Part shown: piece after piece, positions 1 to 9,629 of the stretch
Position numbering within the stretch: position 1 is the first letter of the stretch
Layout of the letters: every line of letters begins with the position of its first letter
Source of the DNA: Ruegeria sp. ANG-R
GTDB taxonomy: Bacteria > Pseudomonadota > Alphaproteobacteria > Rhodobacterales > Rhodobacteraceae
Direction: 5' to 3'
DNA: 64,000 nucleotides
NCBI RefSeq assembly: GCF_000813985.1
Contig: NZ_JWLJ01000001.1
Location: 608,453-672,452 of the forward strand
Program-made: the position numbers and the translations under genes
The notes under the pieces: model-generated
Databases searched by the model: none
Seen by the model: only the letters and a program-made list of their open reading frames with translations
What the model was told of the DNA's origin: nothing

Positions 1-1364
1 ACCCCAGAACCGGCCGGATCGAACGCTTCATCACAGTCGCCAACCGCGAAACCGCCGACAATGGCGCGACCATACTGGCGGGGAACCAGAAAGTTCTGTC
101 GGCGCGTCTGGCCGATGCGAAATTCTTCTGGGAGAATGACCTGCGCGTCGCCAAATCGGACATCGCCCAATGGACCCGCGCGTTGGAGAATGTGACCTTC
201 CACAACAAGCTGGGCACGCAGGCCGAGCGCATCGACCGCATCGCCGCACTGGCCCGCGAACTGGCCCCGGTGGTCGGTGCGGATGCAGATCAGGCCGAGA
301 AAGCCGCGCGTCTGGCCAAGGCTGATCTGAGTTCCGAGATGGTCTATGAATTCCCCGAACTTCAGGGGCTTATGGGGCGTTATTACATTGAAGCGGCAGG
401 CGAAGACGCTGCCGTGGCCGCCGTGGCACAAGAGCATTACTCGCCGCTTGGGCCGTCGGATGACGTGCCGACCGCGCCGCTGTCCGTTACCGTGGCGCTG
501 GCCGACAAGCTGGATACATTGACCGGGTTCTGGGCGATTGATGAGAAGCCCACCGGGTCGAAAGACCCCTTTGCGCTGCGCCGTGCGGCGTTGGGGGTTA
601 TTCGGCTGACTCTCGAAAATGGAGTCGTGCTCAGGTTAGGGGAACGGTTGCTGAATCCTCTTCGATTTGCTCGCGTACACGCCAATATGGCGGAGCAACG
701 ACATTTGAACGCGAGCGGCAGCGTTAGCGAAAACGAAGTTAATTCAAGGCGTTTCACAGAACTTGCAATTGAGGCGACGGAGATTGGAAACCGTTTGCGC
801 CTCGGAGCTGGCGCGCAAGCAGACGAAGCAGGGTTGATTGAAAATCTTATGTCCTTCTTCCACGACCGCCTCAAGGTCTTCCTCCGTGAAGAGGGCATCC
901 GCCACGACATCATCGACGCCTGTATCGCGATGGAGGGGAATGACGACCTCAACCTGTTGGTCAAGCGCGCCCGTGCTCTAAACGCGGTTATTGCGACCGA
1001 GGATGGGGAAAACCTCGTGCAGGGGTTCAAGCGAGCCAACAACATTCTGTCTCAGGCGGAAGAGAAGGATGGGGTTGAATACTCCTATGGCGCGGATGTG
1101 AAATTTGCCGAGACCGACAGCGAAAAGGCGCTGTTTGCAGCGCTTGACGCGGCAGATGCCAAGATCGATCCGGCGCTGAAGGCCGAGGATTTTCCGACAG
1201 CCATGGCGGCAATGGCCGAACTGCGCGGGCCGGTGGATGCGTTCTTTGAGGACGTGCAGGTCAACACCGACAATGACATCCTGCGCCGCAACCGCCTGAA
1301 CCTGCTCAGCCAGATCCGCAAGGTCTGCTCAAGCGTGGCCGATCTGACCCGTATCGAGGGATAA
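1..1364 (+). CDS. glyS: Glycine--tRNA ligase beta subunit (3' part)
   Basis: The open frame enters from the left edge, so the N-terminus lies outside the window. It charges tRNA-Gly together with the alpha subunit in bacterial alpha2beta2 GlyRS. The family signature GNQKVLSARLADAKFFWE is read from about nucleotide 105 and is followed by FALRRAALGVIRL. The C-terminus (LKVFLREEGIRHD, then LLVKRARAL and NILSQAEE) matches the DALR-like anticodon-binding region. A stretch at about 625-850 looks unlike the rest of the family and is less G+C-rich than its surroundings; it sits between two conserved blocks and does not break the frame. A hairpin follows the stop codon. Confidence 0.95.
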   Translation, partial: PRTGRIERFITVANRETADNGATILAGNQKVLSARLADAKFFWENDLRVAKSDIAQWTRALENVTFHNKLGTQAERIDRIAALARELAPVVGADADQAEKAARLAKADLSSEMVYEFPELQGLMGRYYIEAAGEDAAVAAVAQEHYSPLGPSDDVPTAPLSVTVALADKLDTLTGFWAIDEKPTGSKDPFALRRAALGVIRLTLENGVVLRLGERLLNPLRFARVHANMAEQRHLNASGSVSENEVNSRRFTELAIEATEIGNRLRLGAGAQADEAGLIENLMSFFHDRLKVFLREEGIRHDIIDACIAMEGNDDLNLLVKRARALNAVIATEDGENLVQGFKRANNILSQAEEKDGVEYSYGADVKFAETDSEKALFAALDAADAKIDPALKAEDFPTAMAAMAELRGPVDAFFEDVQVNTDNDILRRNRLNLLSQIRKVCSSVADLTRIEG

Positions 1365-1383
1365 CGCCCTTGCGCCAAGGGCG
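1365..1383 (+). terminator. Hairpin after glyS
   Basis: CGCCCTTG (1365-1372) pairs with CAAGGGCG (1376-1383) around a three-base loop. It begins right after the glyS stop codon and has no strong T-run, so it may be a weak terminator or an mRNA 3' end stabiliser before the PPDK-like gene. Confidence 0.55.
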
Positions 1384-1421
1384 CAGGGGCTTATGCTGCG
1401 GTGAAACCAAAAGGTGCCGCA

Positions 1422-3962
1422 GTGCAGAATAATCCGCATACCACGCTTATCACCCCCATAGCGCCCGTGAACGCCAATACCCATGGCGGCCGGGCGAAAT
1501 GCCTGCAACGTCTGGTCCGGCTGGAGATGCCGGTGCCACGTACGGTGGCTCTGTCCTTTGACGCGGTGCAGCAAATTGCCGAAGGGCAGGTGCCTGACAT
1601 CGCCGCCATTCTGGATCAGTTTGATGCTGAGGCGTTGCTATGTGTGCGGCCAAGTTCGGAAGACCCGGATTGGGGCGGGCCAGGTGCGGTGCTGAATATC
1701 GGCATGAATGATGCGCGCTATCTGGACCTGTCGGCGGATATGGGCGCAGAAGCGGCGGCGGCGTTGTATCTGCGGTTCGTGCAGAGCTATGCGTTGCATG
1801 TGGCGCGTTTGGACCCGGATGTGTTCGACGATATCGAGACGGATGGGCGCGAAGGGCTCAGCCTGTCGCTGCGTGCTTATGAAGATGAAACCGACGAGGC
1901 GTTTCCGCAGGATCGGGGAGAGCAGCTGATCGGTGTGCTGCGCTCGATGGCGCGGGCGTGGGACGGCACCTCGGCCCGGCTTTTGCGGCAGGCCAAGGGC
2001 GCGCCTGCGGATGCCGGTTTAGGGTTGGTGATTCAGGAGATGATTCCCGGTGTCGGGCAGGGCGAATGCGGCTCGGGCGTGTTGCAACTGATCGATCCGG
2101 CGACGGGGATGCCTCAGATCACGGGGCGGTATCTGAGCCAGAGTCAGGGGCGCGATGCGCTGGGTGAGGGCGTGGCCGCGCTGTATCTGGAGAAGGATGA
2201 ACGGGGCCAATCGCTGGAGGACGTGGCGCCCGAGGCGTTCGCCGATCTCAAGGCCCACGCCGCGCTGATGCGTGAGAAGCTGCGCGAAGAGATGCAGGTC
2301 GAGTTCGTGGTGCAGAACGGCCAAGTGCACATCCTGGACGGCGTGCGGGTTCCGCGTGGATCGCGGGCCGGGATGCGGATCGCTGTGCGCTTGGCCGAAG
2401 ACGGGATCATCCCGCCGCAAGAGGCCGTTATGCGGATCGACCCGCATTCGCTGAACGAATTGCTGCACCGGCAAGTCCACCCCGAGGCTGAGCGAGATGT
2501 GCTGACCACGGCCATCGCCGCCAGCCCCGGCGCCGCCACCGGGCGGATCGTGTTTACCGCGGCCGAGGCGCAAGCTAGCGCTGCACGGGGCGAGCCCTGT
2601 ATTCTGGTACGCCGCGAAACCTCGCCCGAGGATGTGCGCGGGATGCACGCCGCTGTGGCAGTTCTGACGGAAAAGGGCGGCATCACCAGCCATGCGGCGG
2701 TGATTGGACGGGGGTTGGGTCTGCCTTGTATCGTCGGCGCGTCCGAGATGCGGTTCCAGACCAAGAAAAAACTGCTGAACGCGCCGGATGGGCGCGTGTT
2801 CAAAACGGGCGATATTCTGACCATCGACGGGACGTCCGGCCAGGTTCTGGCTGGGCAACCCGAGATGCTTGAGGCAGCGCTGGACGATTGTTTCCAGACC
2901 CTGATGGGATGGGCGGATGCCGAGCGGGACATCGCCATCCGCGCCAATGCCGATACCCCCGCAGATGCGCAGACTGCGCGGAACTTTCAGGCGCAGGGTA
3001 TTGGCCTGTGCCGGACAGAACACATGTTCTTTGACCCCGGTCGCCTGACCGTGATGCGCGAGATGATCTTTGCGCAGACGCCCTCGGGCCGAGCTGCGGT
3101 GCTGGAACGCCTTCTGCCGATGCAGCGGCAGGATTTCGTACAACTGTTCCGGATCATGGAGGGGCAGCCGGTCTGCATTCGCCTGTTCGATCCTCCCCTG
3201 CACGAGTTCCTGCCCACCACCCGCACCGGACAGCGCGAACTGGCCGAAGCGCTGGATTTGCCTGTGTCGGATGTGGAGCGCCGGGTCGAGGCAATGAGTG
3301 AATACAACCCGATGCTGGGTCTGCGCGGGGTGCGTCTGGGCGTGACCGTTCCGGAAATCTACGACATGCAGGCGCGTGCAATTTTTGAAGCGACGCTGGA
3401 GGCCAGCAAGGAAGGCGCGCCTGTGGTGCCCGAGGTGATGATCCCGCTGGTGTCGGCCAAGCGCGAGGTCGAGCTGGTCAAAACCCGTATCGATACGGTC
3501 GCGGCCGAGGTCGCCTCGGAGCAGGGGCAGGAGTTCGATTATCGATTGGGCGTGATGGTGGAAACACCCCGGGCCTGTTTGCGCGCCGATGAGATCGCTC
3601 CGCATTCCGCCTTTCTGAGTTTTGGGACCAACGACCTGACCCAGATGACCTATGGCTTGTCGCGCGACGACGCGGGGCGGTTCATGTCGGCGTACGTGCA
3701 TTTGGGGGTCTTCAACGAAGACCCGTTCCACGTGTTGGATGGCGACGGGGTGGGTGAGTTGTTGAAACTGGGGGCTGAACGCGGACGTAAAGCGCAACCA
3801 GACGTTACACTTTCTGTTTGTGGTGAACACGGTGGTAACCCCGAATCAATCGCCATCTGCAGGGCCCTTGGGTTCGACTATGTGTCCTGTTCCCCCTTCC
3901 GGGTTCCGGTCGCTCGGCTGTCTGCCGCTCAATTGGCGATTTCGTCCAAACTTGGGGGTTGA
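1422..3962 (+). CDS. Pyruvate, phosphate dikinase-like PEP-utilizing enzyme
   Basis: About 846 residues with the PPDK/PEP-synthase layout: an N-terminal ATP-grasp-like part, the phosphohistidine swivelling domain with GGITSHAAVIGRG (phospho-His at about 424), and a C-terminal PEP/pyruvate TIM barrel with GLCRTEHMFF and the CGEHGG motif (Cys at about 800). All key residues of a PEP/pyruvate phosphotransfer enzyme are present, but it is slightly shorter than typical PPDK and its N-terminal half is divergent, so the exact reaction is inferred. The GTG at 1422 is preferred because AAGGTG lies just upstream and the protein then starts MQNNPHTT; GTG 1401 is an alternative. It probably follows glyS in transcription. 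Confidence 0.85.
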   Translation: MQNNPHTTLITPIAPVNANTHGGRAKCLQRLVRLEMPVPRTVALSFDAVQQIAEGQVPDIAAILDQFDAEALLCVRPSSEDPDWGGPGAVLNIGMNDARYLDLSADMGAEAAAALYLRFVQSYALHVARLDPDVFDDIETDGREGLSLSLRAYEDETDEAFPQDRGEQLIGVLRSMARAWDGTSARLLRQAKGAPADAGLGLVIQEMIPGVGQGECGSGVLQLIDPATGMPQITGRYLSQSQGRDALGEGVAALYLEKDERGQSLEDVAPEAFADLKAHAALMREKLREEMQVEFVVQNGQVHILDGVRVPRGSRAGMRIAVRLAEDGIIPPQEAVMRIDPHSLNELLHRQVHPEAERDVLTTAIAASPGAATGRIVFTAAEAQASAARGEPCILVRRETSPEDVRGMHAAVAVLTEKGGITSHAAVIGRGLGLPCIVGASEMRFQTKKKLLNAPDGRVFKTGDILTIDGTSGQVLAGQPEMLEAALDDCFQTLMGWADAERDIAIRANADTPADAQTARNFQAQGIGLCRTEHMFFDPGRLTVMREMIFAQTPSGRAAVLERLLPMQRQDFVQLFRIMEGQPVCIRLFDPPLHEFLPTTRTGQRELAEALDLPVSDVERRVEAMSEYNPMLGLRGVRLGVTVPEIYDMQARAIFEATLEASKEGAPVVPEVMIPLVSAKREVELVKTRIDTVAAEVASEQGQEFDYRLGVMVETPRACLRADEIAPHSAFLSFGTNDLTQMTYGLSRDDAGRFMSAYVHLGVFNEDPFHVLDGDGVGELLKLGAERGRKAQPDVTLSVCGEHGGNPESIAICRALGFDYVSCSPFRVPVARLSAAQLAISSKLGG

Positions 3963-4148
3963 CTTGCCCCCAAAGCCCTAAGAATAGTGGGTCAGGGATG
4001 GGCTTGCGGCTGAAAAAATTTGGCCGAACAGGCAAGATTCCACTTGCATTTTTTTCAGAACTGGACGTTTCGCTTCGTCTGGGGTATTAGCCTCGTCGCG
4101 CCCGCCGGGGGAGGGTTTGGCGCGTATGTGCCTGTGCGAGGTTATCTG

Positions 4149-4787
4149 ATGAGACGCTACATAGTGGCTGTTGCCATTTTGGCAGCAACCGTGCTGCCGA
4201 GTTTGTCCTATGCCGAAAGGCGGGGCGAAGACAGATCTGTTGAGTTGGTTACACGTAACGAGTTGCCAACACAGAATTTCCGCGATTACCTGAAGCTGTT
4301 CAAGCCACGTAAAACGCCGGAGAAACTCGAAGTTTCTTATACCAAGGGGTGGCTGGATCAGCAGCCAAAGGCGACCGGAGATGAAGATTTCCGCTGCCTG
4401 GCGGAAGCGCTGTATTTCGAAGCGCGCGGTGAAAGCGTGCGTGGACAGTTTGCCGTAGCCGAGGTCATCAAGAACCGCGTTGAAAGCGACCGCTTCCCGG
4501 ATTCGCTGTGTGGTGTGATCAAGCAAGGGACCGGCAAGCGGTACCAGTGTCAGTTCACCTATACCTGCGACGGTCACAAAGAGGTCATCAATGAGAAGCG
4601 CGCGTACGAGCGTGTCGCCAAGGTCGCCCGTGCGGCGATAGACGGTGTAGCCGAAGAGATGACGGCGGGTGCCACGCATTATCATACCAAGGCGGTCCGC
4701 CCGTCATGGTCGCGGGTTTACAAGGAAACTGCGCGGATTGGTGTGCATATTTTCTACAAGCACAACTATCGCACTGCCAGCAACTGA
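4149..4787 (+). CDS. Cell wall hydrolase, SleB family
   Basis: A 212-residue protein with an N-terminal signal peptide (MRRYIVAVAILAATVLPSLSY) and a hydrolase_2/SleB domain from about residue 80 to the end. The typical EALYFEARGE segment carries the likely catalytic glutamate, and VIKNRV, CQF and ATHYH follow as in the family. It should act in the periplasm on peptidoglycan glycan strands. The ATG at 4149 is chosen because CGAGG lies just upstream and the signal peptide then begins at the start; a longer TTG-initiated frame would hide it. It appears to be a single-gene unit. Confidence 0.85.
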   Translation: MRRYIVAVAILAATVLPSLSYAERRGEDRSVELVTRNELPTQNFRDYLKLFKPRKTPEKLEVSYTKGWLDQQPKATGDEDFRCLAEALYFEARGESVRGQFAVAEVIKNRVESDRFPDSLCGVIKQGTGKRYQCQFTYTCDGHKEVINEKRAYERVAKVARAAIDGVAEEMTAGATHYHTKAVRPSWSRVYKETARIGVHIFYKHNYRTASN

Positions 4788-4860
4788 TTGACGCACCAGC
4801 GCTGGAAGGGTGCTGGCACCAAGCGTTTTACCATCTATGTTGCGAGCCAGGAGGCTCGCA

Positions 4861-6234
4861 ATGACCATATCACGCCGACAATTTCTGCAATCGACCCTGG
4901 CCTTGTCGATGATTCCACGCGTGGCGATGGCATCTGCCGCCGAACTTGTGGCACAGACTTCCATCCAGCAGATCGCGCCCCAAGGGTATCCGGAAACTCC
5001 GGTCTGGAGTTACAGCGGCGGTGTTCCGGGTAGCGAAATCCGTGTTCCACAGGGCGCCCGGTTGCGTCGCAAGCTTGTTAACATGCTGCCCCAACCAACG
5101 ACTGTTCACTGGCATGGCATCCGCATCGACAATGCGATGGATGGAGTGCCCGGGCTGACACAGGAGGTCGTGCAGCCAAACGCCAGCTTTGACTATGATT
5201 TCGTGGTGCCGGATGCGGGAACCTATTGGTATCACGCGCACAACCAGTCGGTAGAACAGGTCGCACGCGGGCTTTATGGCCCTTTGATCGTCGAAGAAGC
5301 CAGCGGTCCGGATGTCGATCAGGACCTGACCTTGATGCTGGACGATTGGCGCCTTGACCCCGAAAGCGCAGAGATATCAGGCGACTTCGACAATGGTCAT
5401 GATCTCAGCCATGCGGGCCGACTGGGCAACCTTGTTACGGCGAACGGAAAGTTCGACCCTTCTTATCCGGTTCAGGCATCGGAACGGCTGCGACTGCGGT
5501 TGATCAACGCGGCGAATGCCCGGATATTCGACGTCGCGCTCGATGGGCTTGCAGGCTGGATCGTGGCGCTTGACGGTATGCCGCTTGACGCACCCTTGCG
5601 GGTTGAGAACAGTTTCCCATTGGCACCTGCGCAGCGGGCCGACGTGATCGTTGATGTTTTGGCGGGGTCTGGCCAGACGGCAAGCATCGTCAGCGTGGAA
5701 CGGGATGGAGCCTACGGGCTGGTCAAGTTTGACGTGTCCGGGATATCGGCTCGGGTTGCCGGGGCTGGGATTGATCCGTTACCGGCAAATCTGATGCCCG
5801 AAGTTGCAGCACAGAACACGCCGCTGCATCGGATGATCATGCAGGGCGGGGCCATGCGCTGGCTGGAAAGCGCCAGCTTGGGGGGTGCCGAGCTTTCGGG
5901 CCGCGAGTTGGCGCAGCTTGGGCGTTTCTGGGCATTGAACGGATATGCGGAACGACCAGAGGACCCGTTTTTGGATGCGCGATTGGGATCGGTTCATCGG
6001 ATTGAATTCGCCAATGAAACCGCGTTCGCGCACGCGATGCATCTGCACGGTCACCATTTCCGACTGATCCTTCAGGACGGTACGCTGGGGCCGTGGCGCG
6101 ATACCGTGCTGGTCGAGCGGGGGCAGGTTCGGCAGGTGGCGCTTGTCGCCGACAATCCGGGTGACTGGCTGTTGCATTGTCACATGCTGGGTCATGCGGC
6201 ATCGGGTATGATGAGCTGGTTTCGGGTCACTTAA
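4861..6234 (+). CDS. Multicopper oxidase with Tat signal
   Basis: A 457-residue periplasmic oxidase. The N-terminus SRRQFLQS followed by a hydrophobic stretch is a Tat signal, as expected for an enzyme exported folded with its copper. All four copper-binding segments are visible: HWHG (83-86), WYHAH (123-127), HAMHLHGHH (about 391-399) and HCHMLGH (439-445), which supply the type 1, 2 and 3 sites. The last contains the T1 cysteine and its axial position. AGGAGG sits just upstream of the ATG at 4861. The physiological substrate cannot be told; copper detoxification or phenol oxidation are both known in the family. Confidence 0.9.
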   Translation: MTISRRQFLQSTLALSMIPRVAMASAAELVAQTSIQQIAPQGYPETPVWSYSGGVPGSEIRVPQGARLRRKLVNMLPQPTTVHWHGIRIDNAMDGVPGLTQEVVQPNASFDYDFVVPDAGTYWYHAHNQSVEQVARGLYGPLIVEEASGPDVDQDLTLMLDDWRLDPESAEISGDFDNGHDLSHAGRLGNLVTANGKFDPSYPVQASERLRLRLINAANARIFDVALDGLAGWIVALDGMPLDAPLRVENSFPLAPAQRADVIVDVLAGSGQTASIVSVERDGAYGLVKFDVSGISARVAGAGIDPLPANLMPEVAAQNTPLHRMIMQGGAMRWLESASLGGAELSGRELAQLGRFWALNGYAERPEDPFLDARLGSVHRIEFANETAFAHAMHLHGHHFRLILQDGTLGPWRDTVLVERGQVRQVALVADNPGDWLLHCHMLGHAASGMMSWFRVT

Positions 6235-6336
6235 CGCCGCATTCGATAGCTGGAAAGGCGTTTGTTACGGTGCTATACGCCCGCGAAACGCCTAAAGTGG
6301 GCCGATCAGTCCACCGAGTCCGAGAAGGTCCGACGC

Positions 6337-7257
6337 ATGAGCTCTGAAATTCGCCTCGCCTTTGCGCATCCGTCCGAACGGTCCGAGGCCACTGCGCCTT
6401 GCGGTCCGCTGGATCGCATCTCGTTGCGGGATCACATCGTTGAGGTCGAGATCGGCGCGTTTCAGGCCGAGCGCGGCACGACGCAACGGATCTGTTTCAA
6501 CATCGTGGTCGAGGTGCGCCCGCTGAGCGACCCCATCGACGATGATGTGGATCGCATCCTGTCTTATGACCGGGTGACCGAGGCCATCGCGTTTGAATTG
6601 GCCGCTGAACGTCTGAACCTGCTGGAGACATTGGCAGATCGCGTGGCAGAGCGGATTTTGCTTGAGCCTCAGGCTGTAAGAGCCTTTGTAAGAATAGAAA
6701 AATTGGATCGTGGTCCGGGTGCGTTGGGCGTTGAAATCGTTCGCGGAAAGGATGGCGCACATCATGATGTGGCCGAAGAAGAGCGGCCTCATCCACGGCT
6801 TGTGTTCCTGTCGAACAATGCGATTGCTTCGGACAATCTGACCGGCTGGATTGATCAGCTTGAGAACCGCCAGCGTCCGTTAATCCTGTGTGTCGGTGCC
6901 TCGGATATGGTGGTCCCGCAGACCGGTCACGCGATGACGCAGCGTCGGATCGATCTGCTGGCAATAGAACAAAACGCTTGGGTTCTGGCCGCAAGAGACC
7001 ATCGTTGTGTGGTTGTTTCGACGCGGACCGAGCTGGATTGGGCGATGAAGAACGGCCAGATTTGCGTCTGGGCCCCGTCCAAGATCGTGCTGGATGCGGT
7101 GGATGGTCCGTCGGCGGCGCCTTCGGATGCGGTGGCACTGGCGGCGTGGTTCGCGGCAACCTTTGAGGCCAGCGAGATGCTGGTGATCGGTGGAGATTTG
7201 CCCGAGGCCCCGAAAACGCCATTGCGTGCGGTTCCCGTGGAGCAGGCGCAACTGTGA
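6337..7257 (+). CDS. folB: FolB-type dihydroneopterin aldolase with C-terminal kinase-like domain
   Basis: A 306-residue protein of two parts. Residues about 25-130 are a FolB fold: ISLRDHIVEVEIGAF, RICFNIVVEV, LSYDRV, a catalytic-type Glu in NLLETLADRVAE (about 97) and Lys in IEKLD (about 122). This would convert dihydroneopterin to hydroxymethyl-dihydropterin for folate. Residues about 153-290 form a second domain with RLVFLSNNAI, LILCVGASDM, WAPSKIVL, APSDAVALAAWFA and MLVIGGD, resembling the amino-acid-kinase fold. Ordinary FolB is only about 120 residues. AGAAGG precedes the ATG. The stop overlaps the folP GTG by four bases, so the two are translationally coupled. Confidence 0.85.
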   Translation: MSSEIRLAFAHPSERSEATAPCGPLDRISLRDHIVEVEIGAFQAERGTTQRICFNIVVEVRPLSDPIDDDVDRILSYDRVTEAIAFELAAERLNLLETLADRVAERILLEPQAVRAFVRIEKLDRGPGALGVEIVRGKDGAHHDVAEEERPHPRLVFLSNNAIASDNLTGWIDQLENRQRPLILCVGASDMVVPQTGHAMTQRRIDLLAIEQNAWVLAARDHRCVVVSTRTELDWAMKNGQICVWAPSKIVLDAVDGPSAAPSDAVALAAWFAATFEASEMLVIGGDLPEAPKTPLRAVPVEQAQL

Positions 7258-8252
7258 CCGTCTATTACCGCCCATTGGTGCAGCACGGTAGCTTTCGACC
7301 TGAAGGCGCAATGTCTCTGGCGGGTCAGAGTTTGTGGTTTACGCAAGCCGAGAAGATCGAGCGCGGTCGGAGCACACAGATCGTCGATGCGGTTGAAATC
7401 CCCGAAGAACAACTGGACCGGCTGACCCTCCCACGGGCTGCAATCGCAGGGCTGGATACGGCGCAGCCGCAGATCATGGGCATTCTGAATGCAACGCCGG
7501 ACAGTTTTTCGGATGGCGGGCTGCACAACTCGGTCGCGGCTGCGCGGGCTGCCGCCGCCGATATGGTGGCGCATGGCGCAAGCATTCTGGACATTGGCGG
7601 AGAATCCACGCGCCCCGGCGCTGATTTCGTGCCGGAAGACGAAGAGATTGCCCGCACGCGTCCACTGATCGAAGCGATCCGTGCCGAGACGGAAGCGCTG
7701 ATCTCGATCGACACCCGCAAGGCCAGCGTTGCCAAAGCGGCGCATCAGGCAGGGGCGGGGCTGATCAATGATGTCTCGGGCTTCACGTTCGATCCGCAGC
7801 TTGCACCGTTTTGCGCGCAGATTGGGGCTCCGATCTGTGTGATGCATATGCAGGGCGACCCGGCTACGATGCAGGATGATCCGTACTACGATCATGTCCT
7901 GCTGGACGTTTATGATTTTCTCGACGGGCAAATTGCGCATCTCGAGGCGCTGGGGTTGAGCCGCGATCTGATCATCGTCGATCCGGGCATCGGGTTTGGC
8001 AAGAATCTGGATCACAACCTGATCTTGCTGCGCAATCTCAGCCTGTTTCATGGTCTGGGTTGCCCGATCCTGTTGGGTGTCTCGCGTAAGGGGTTTATCG
8101 GACAGATCGGCAAAGAGCCGCGCAAAGATGCCCGTGCGCCGGGTTCGATCGCTGTCGCTCTGGCGGGAATATCACAGGGCGCGCAGATTGTACGGGTACA
8201 TGACGTGGCCGAGACGGCTCAGGCCTTGCGTCTGTGGGCCGCCGTCCGTTAA
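7254..8252 (+). CDS. folP: Dihydropteroate synthase
   Basis: A 332-residue TIM-barrel enzyme joining hydroxymethyl-dihydropterin pyrophosphate to p-aminobenzoate in folate synthesis. Signatures are IMGILNATPDSFSDGG (about 74-89), DIGGESTRPGA (113-123), ISIDTRK, LINDVSG, DPGIGFGK and GVSRKGFIG. About 70 residues precede the usual family start, which is longer than E. coli FolP. GTG at 7254 overlaps the folB stop, and glmM begins 33 bases after the stop; folP-glmM adjacency is also seen in enterobacteria. Expression is probably from one folB-folP-glmM transcript. Confidence 0.95.
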   Translation: MTVYYRPLVQHGSFRPEGAMSLAGQSLWFTQAEKIERGRSTQIVDAVEIPEEQLDRLTLPRAAIAGLDTAQPQIMGILNATPDSFSDGGLHNSVAAARAAAADMVAHGASILDIGGESTRPGADFVPEDEEIARTRPLIEAIRAETEALISIDTRKASVAKAAHQAGAGLINDVSGFTFDPQLAPFCAQIGAPICVMHMQGDPATMQDDPYYDHVLLDVYDFLDGQIAHLEALGLSRDLIIVDPGIGFGKNLDHNLILLRNLSLFHGLGCPILLGVSRKGFIGQIGKEPRKDARAPGSIAVALAGISQGAQIVRVHDVAETAQALRLWAAVR

Positions 8253-8285
8253 TCCGGGCACAAGAAATTTTCAGGAGAATGACTT

Positions 8286-9629
8286 ATGCGCAAGCTGTTT
8301 GGAACCGACGGGGTGCGGGGCACCGCCAACACGCACCCGATGACGGCGGAAATGGCTTTGCGGATCGGAGCGGCGGTCGGCCGGTATTTCCGCCGCGATG
8401 CGTCCGGCGTGCACCGGGTTGTGATTGGCAAGGATACGAGGCTCTCGGGTTATATGCTGGAAAATGCGCTGACGGCGGGGTTGACCTCGACCGGTATGAA
8501 CGTGCTGCTTCTGGGGCCGGTGCCGACCCCTGCGGTCGGGTTGATGACCCGGTCGATGCGGGCGGATCTGGGCGTGATGATTTCAGCCAGCCACAATCCT
8601 GCGATCGACAACGGGATCAAGTTCTTTGGGCCGGATGGATTCAAGCTGTCCGATCAGGCCGAAATAGAAATCGAACAGCTGATCGAAGAGGGTGTGAGCC
8701 CCGCGCAGGCGCAGAATATCGGCCGTGCGCGCCGGGTGGACGATGCGCGGTTTCGTTATGGCGAGCGGGTGAAATCCTCGCTGCCGCGCAATCTGCGGCT
8801 GGACGGACTGAAGGTTGTGGTCGATTGCGCCAATGGTGCGGCACACCGGACCGCGCCCGAGGTTCTTTGGGAGTTGGGCGCAGATGTGATCCCAATCGGG
8901 ATCGCACCTGACGGCAAGAATATCAACCTTGGCTGCGGCTCCACGCAGCCCATGGTTGCTGCGGAAACGGTTGTGGCGCATGGCGCGGATGTGGGAATTT
9001 GTCTGGATGGCGACGCGGACCGTGTGGTGGTGATTGACGAAACCGGAAAGGTTGCTGATGGGGATCAGCTGATGGCCTTGCTGGCGAGTGCGTGGTCCAA
9101 GGCGGATCGGCTCAAAGGCGGCGCGCTGGTGGCGACTGTGATGTCGAATCTGGGGCTGGAACGGCATCTGACCGGGCAAGGGCTGCGGTTGGAGCGCACC
9201 GCCGTTGGCGACCGCTATGTCGTCGAACGGATGCGCGAAGGCGGTTTTAATCTGGGTGGCGAGCAGTCGGGTCATATCGTGATGAGCGATTATGCCACCA
9301 CAGGTGACGGTTTGATGGCCGGTCTGCATTTCCTGGCCGAGATGGTGCAATCCGAAAGGAAAGCCTCTGAGCTATCGCGCCAGTTCGACACCGTACCGCA
9401 ATTGCTGAAAAATGTGAGGTTCACAGCCGGGCAGGTTCCGCTGGAGGCCGCCTCCGTCAAGTCCGCTATTTCCGAGGCTGAGGCGCGGTTGAACGGGCAG
9501 GGGCGGTTGTTGATCCGTAAGTCGGGAACCGAGCCACTGATCCGTGTCATGGCCGAATGCGAGGACGCCGCGCTGCTGAATCAGGTGGTCGACGGGATCG
9601 TGGCTGAGGTCGAGGCGGTAACCGGTTAA
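8286..9629 (+). CDS. glmM: Phosphoglucosamine mutase
   Basis: A 447-residue alpha-D-phosphohexomutase that turns glucosamine-6-phosphate into glucosamine-1-phosphate for UDP-GlcNAc and so peptidoglycan and LPS. The start [12 protein letters not shown] is diagnostic. The active-site phosphoserine loop is ISASHNP (99-105, Ser about 102), the metal loop is DGDADR (about 241-246), and [12 protein letters not shown] near the C-terminus is the phosphate-binding loop. CAGGAGA precedes the ATG. The last four bases overlap the convergent DMT permease gene. Confidence 0.97.
   Translation: MRKLFGTDGVRGTANTHPMTAEMALRIGAAVGRYFRRDASGVHRVVIGKDTRLSGYMLENALTAGLTSTGMNVLLLGPVPTPAVGLMTRSMRADLGVMISASHNPAIDNGIKFFGPDGFKLSDQAEIEIEQLIEEGVSPAQAQNIGRARRVDDARFRYGERVKSSLPRNLRLDGLKVVVDCANGAAHRTAPEVLWELGADVIPIGIAPDGKNINLGCGSTQPMVAAETVVAHGADVGICLDGDADRVVVIDETGKVADGDQLMALLASAWSKADRLKGGALVATVMSNLGLERHLTGQGLRLERTAVGDRYVVERMREGGFNLGGEQSGHIVMSDYATTGDGLMAGLHFLAEMVQSERKASELSRQFDTVPQLLKNVRFTAGQVPLEAASVKSAISEAEARLNGQGRLLIRKSGTEPLIRVMAECEDAALLNQVVDGIVAEVEAVTG

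Noticed and set aside
2019-3830. Long open frame opposite the PPDK-like gene (603 codons)
   Set aside because: It is a mirror of a high-G+C coding gene, its protein is His/Arg/Gln-rich without any known motif, and the opposite frame holds a complete enzyme.
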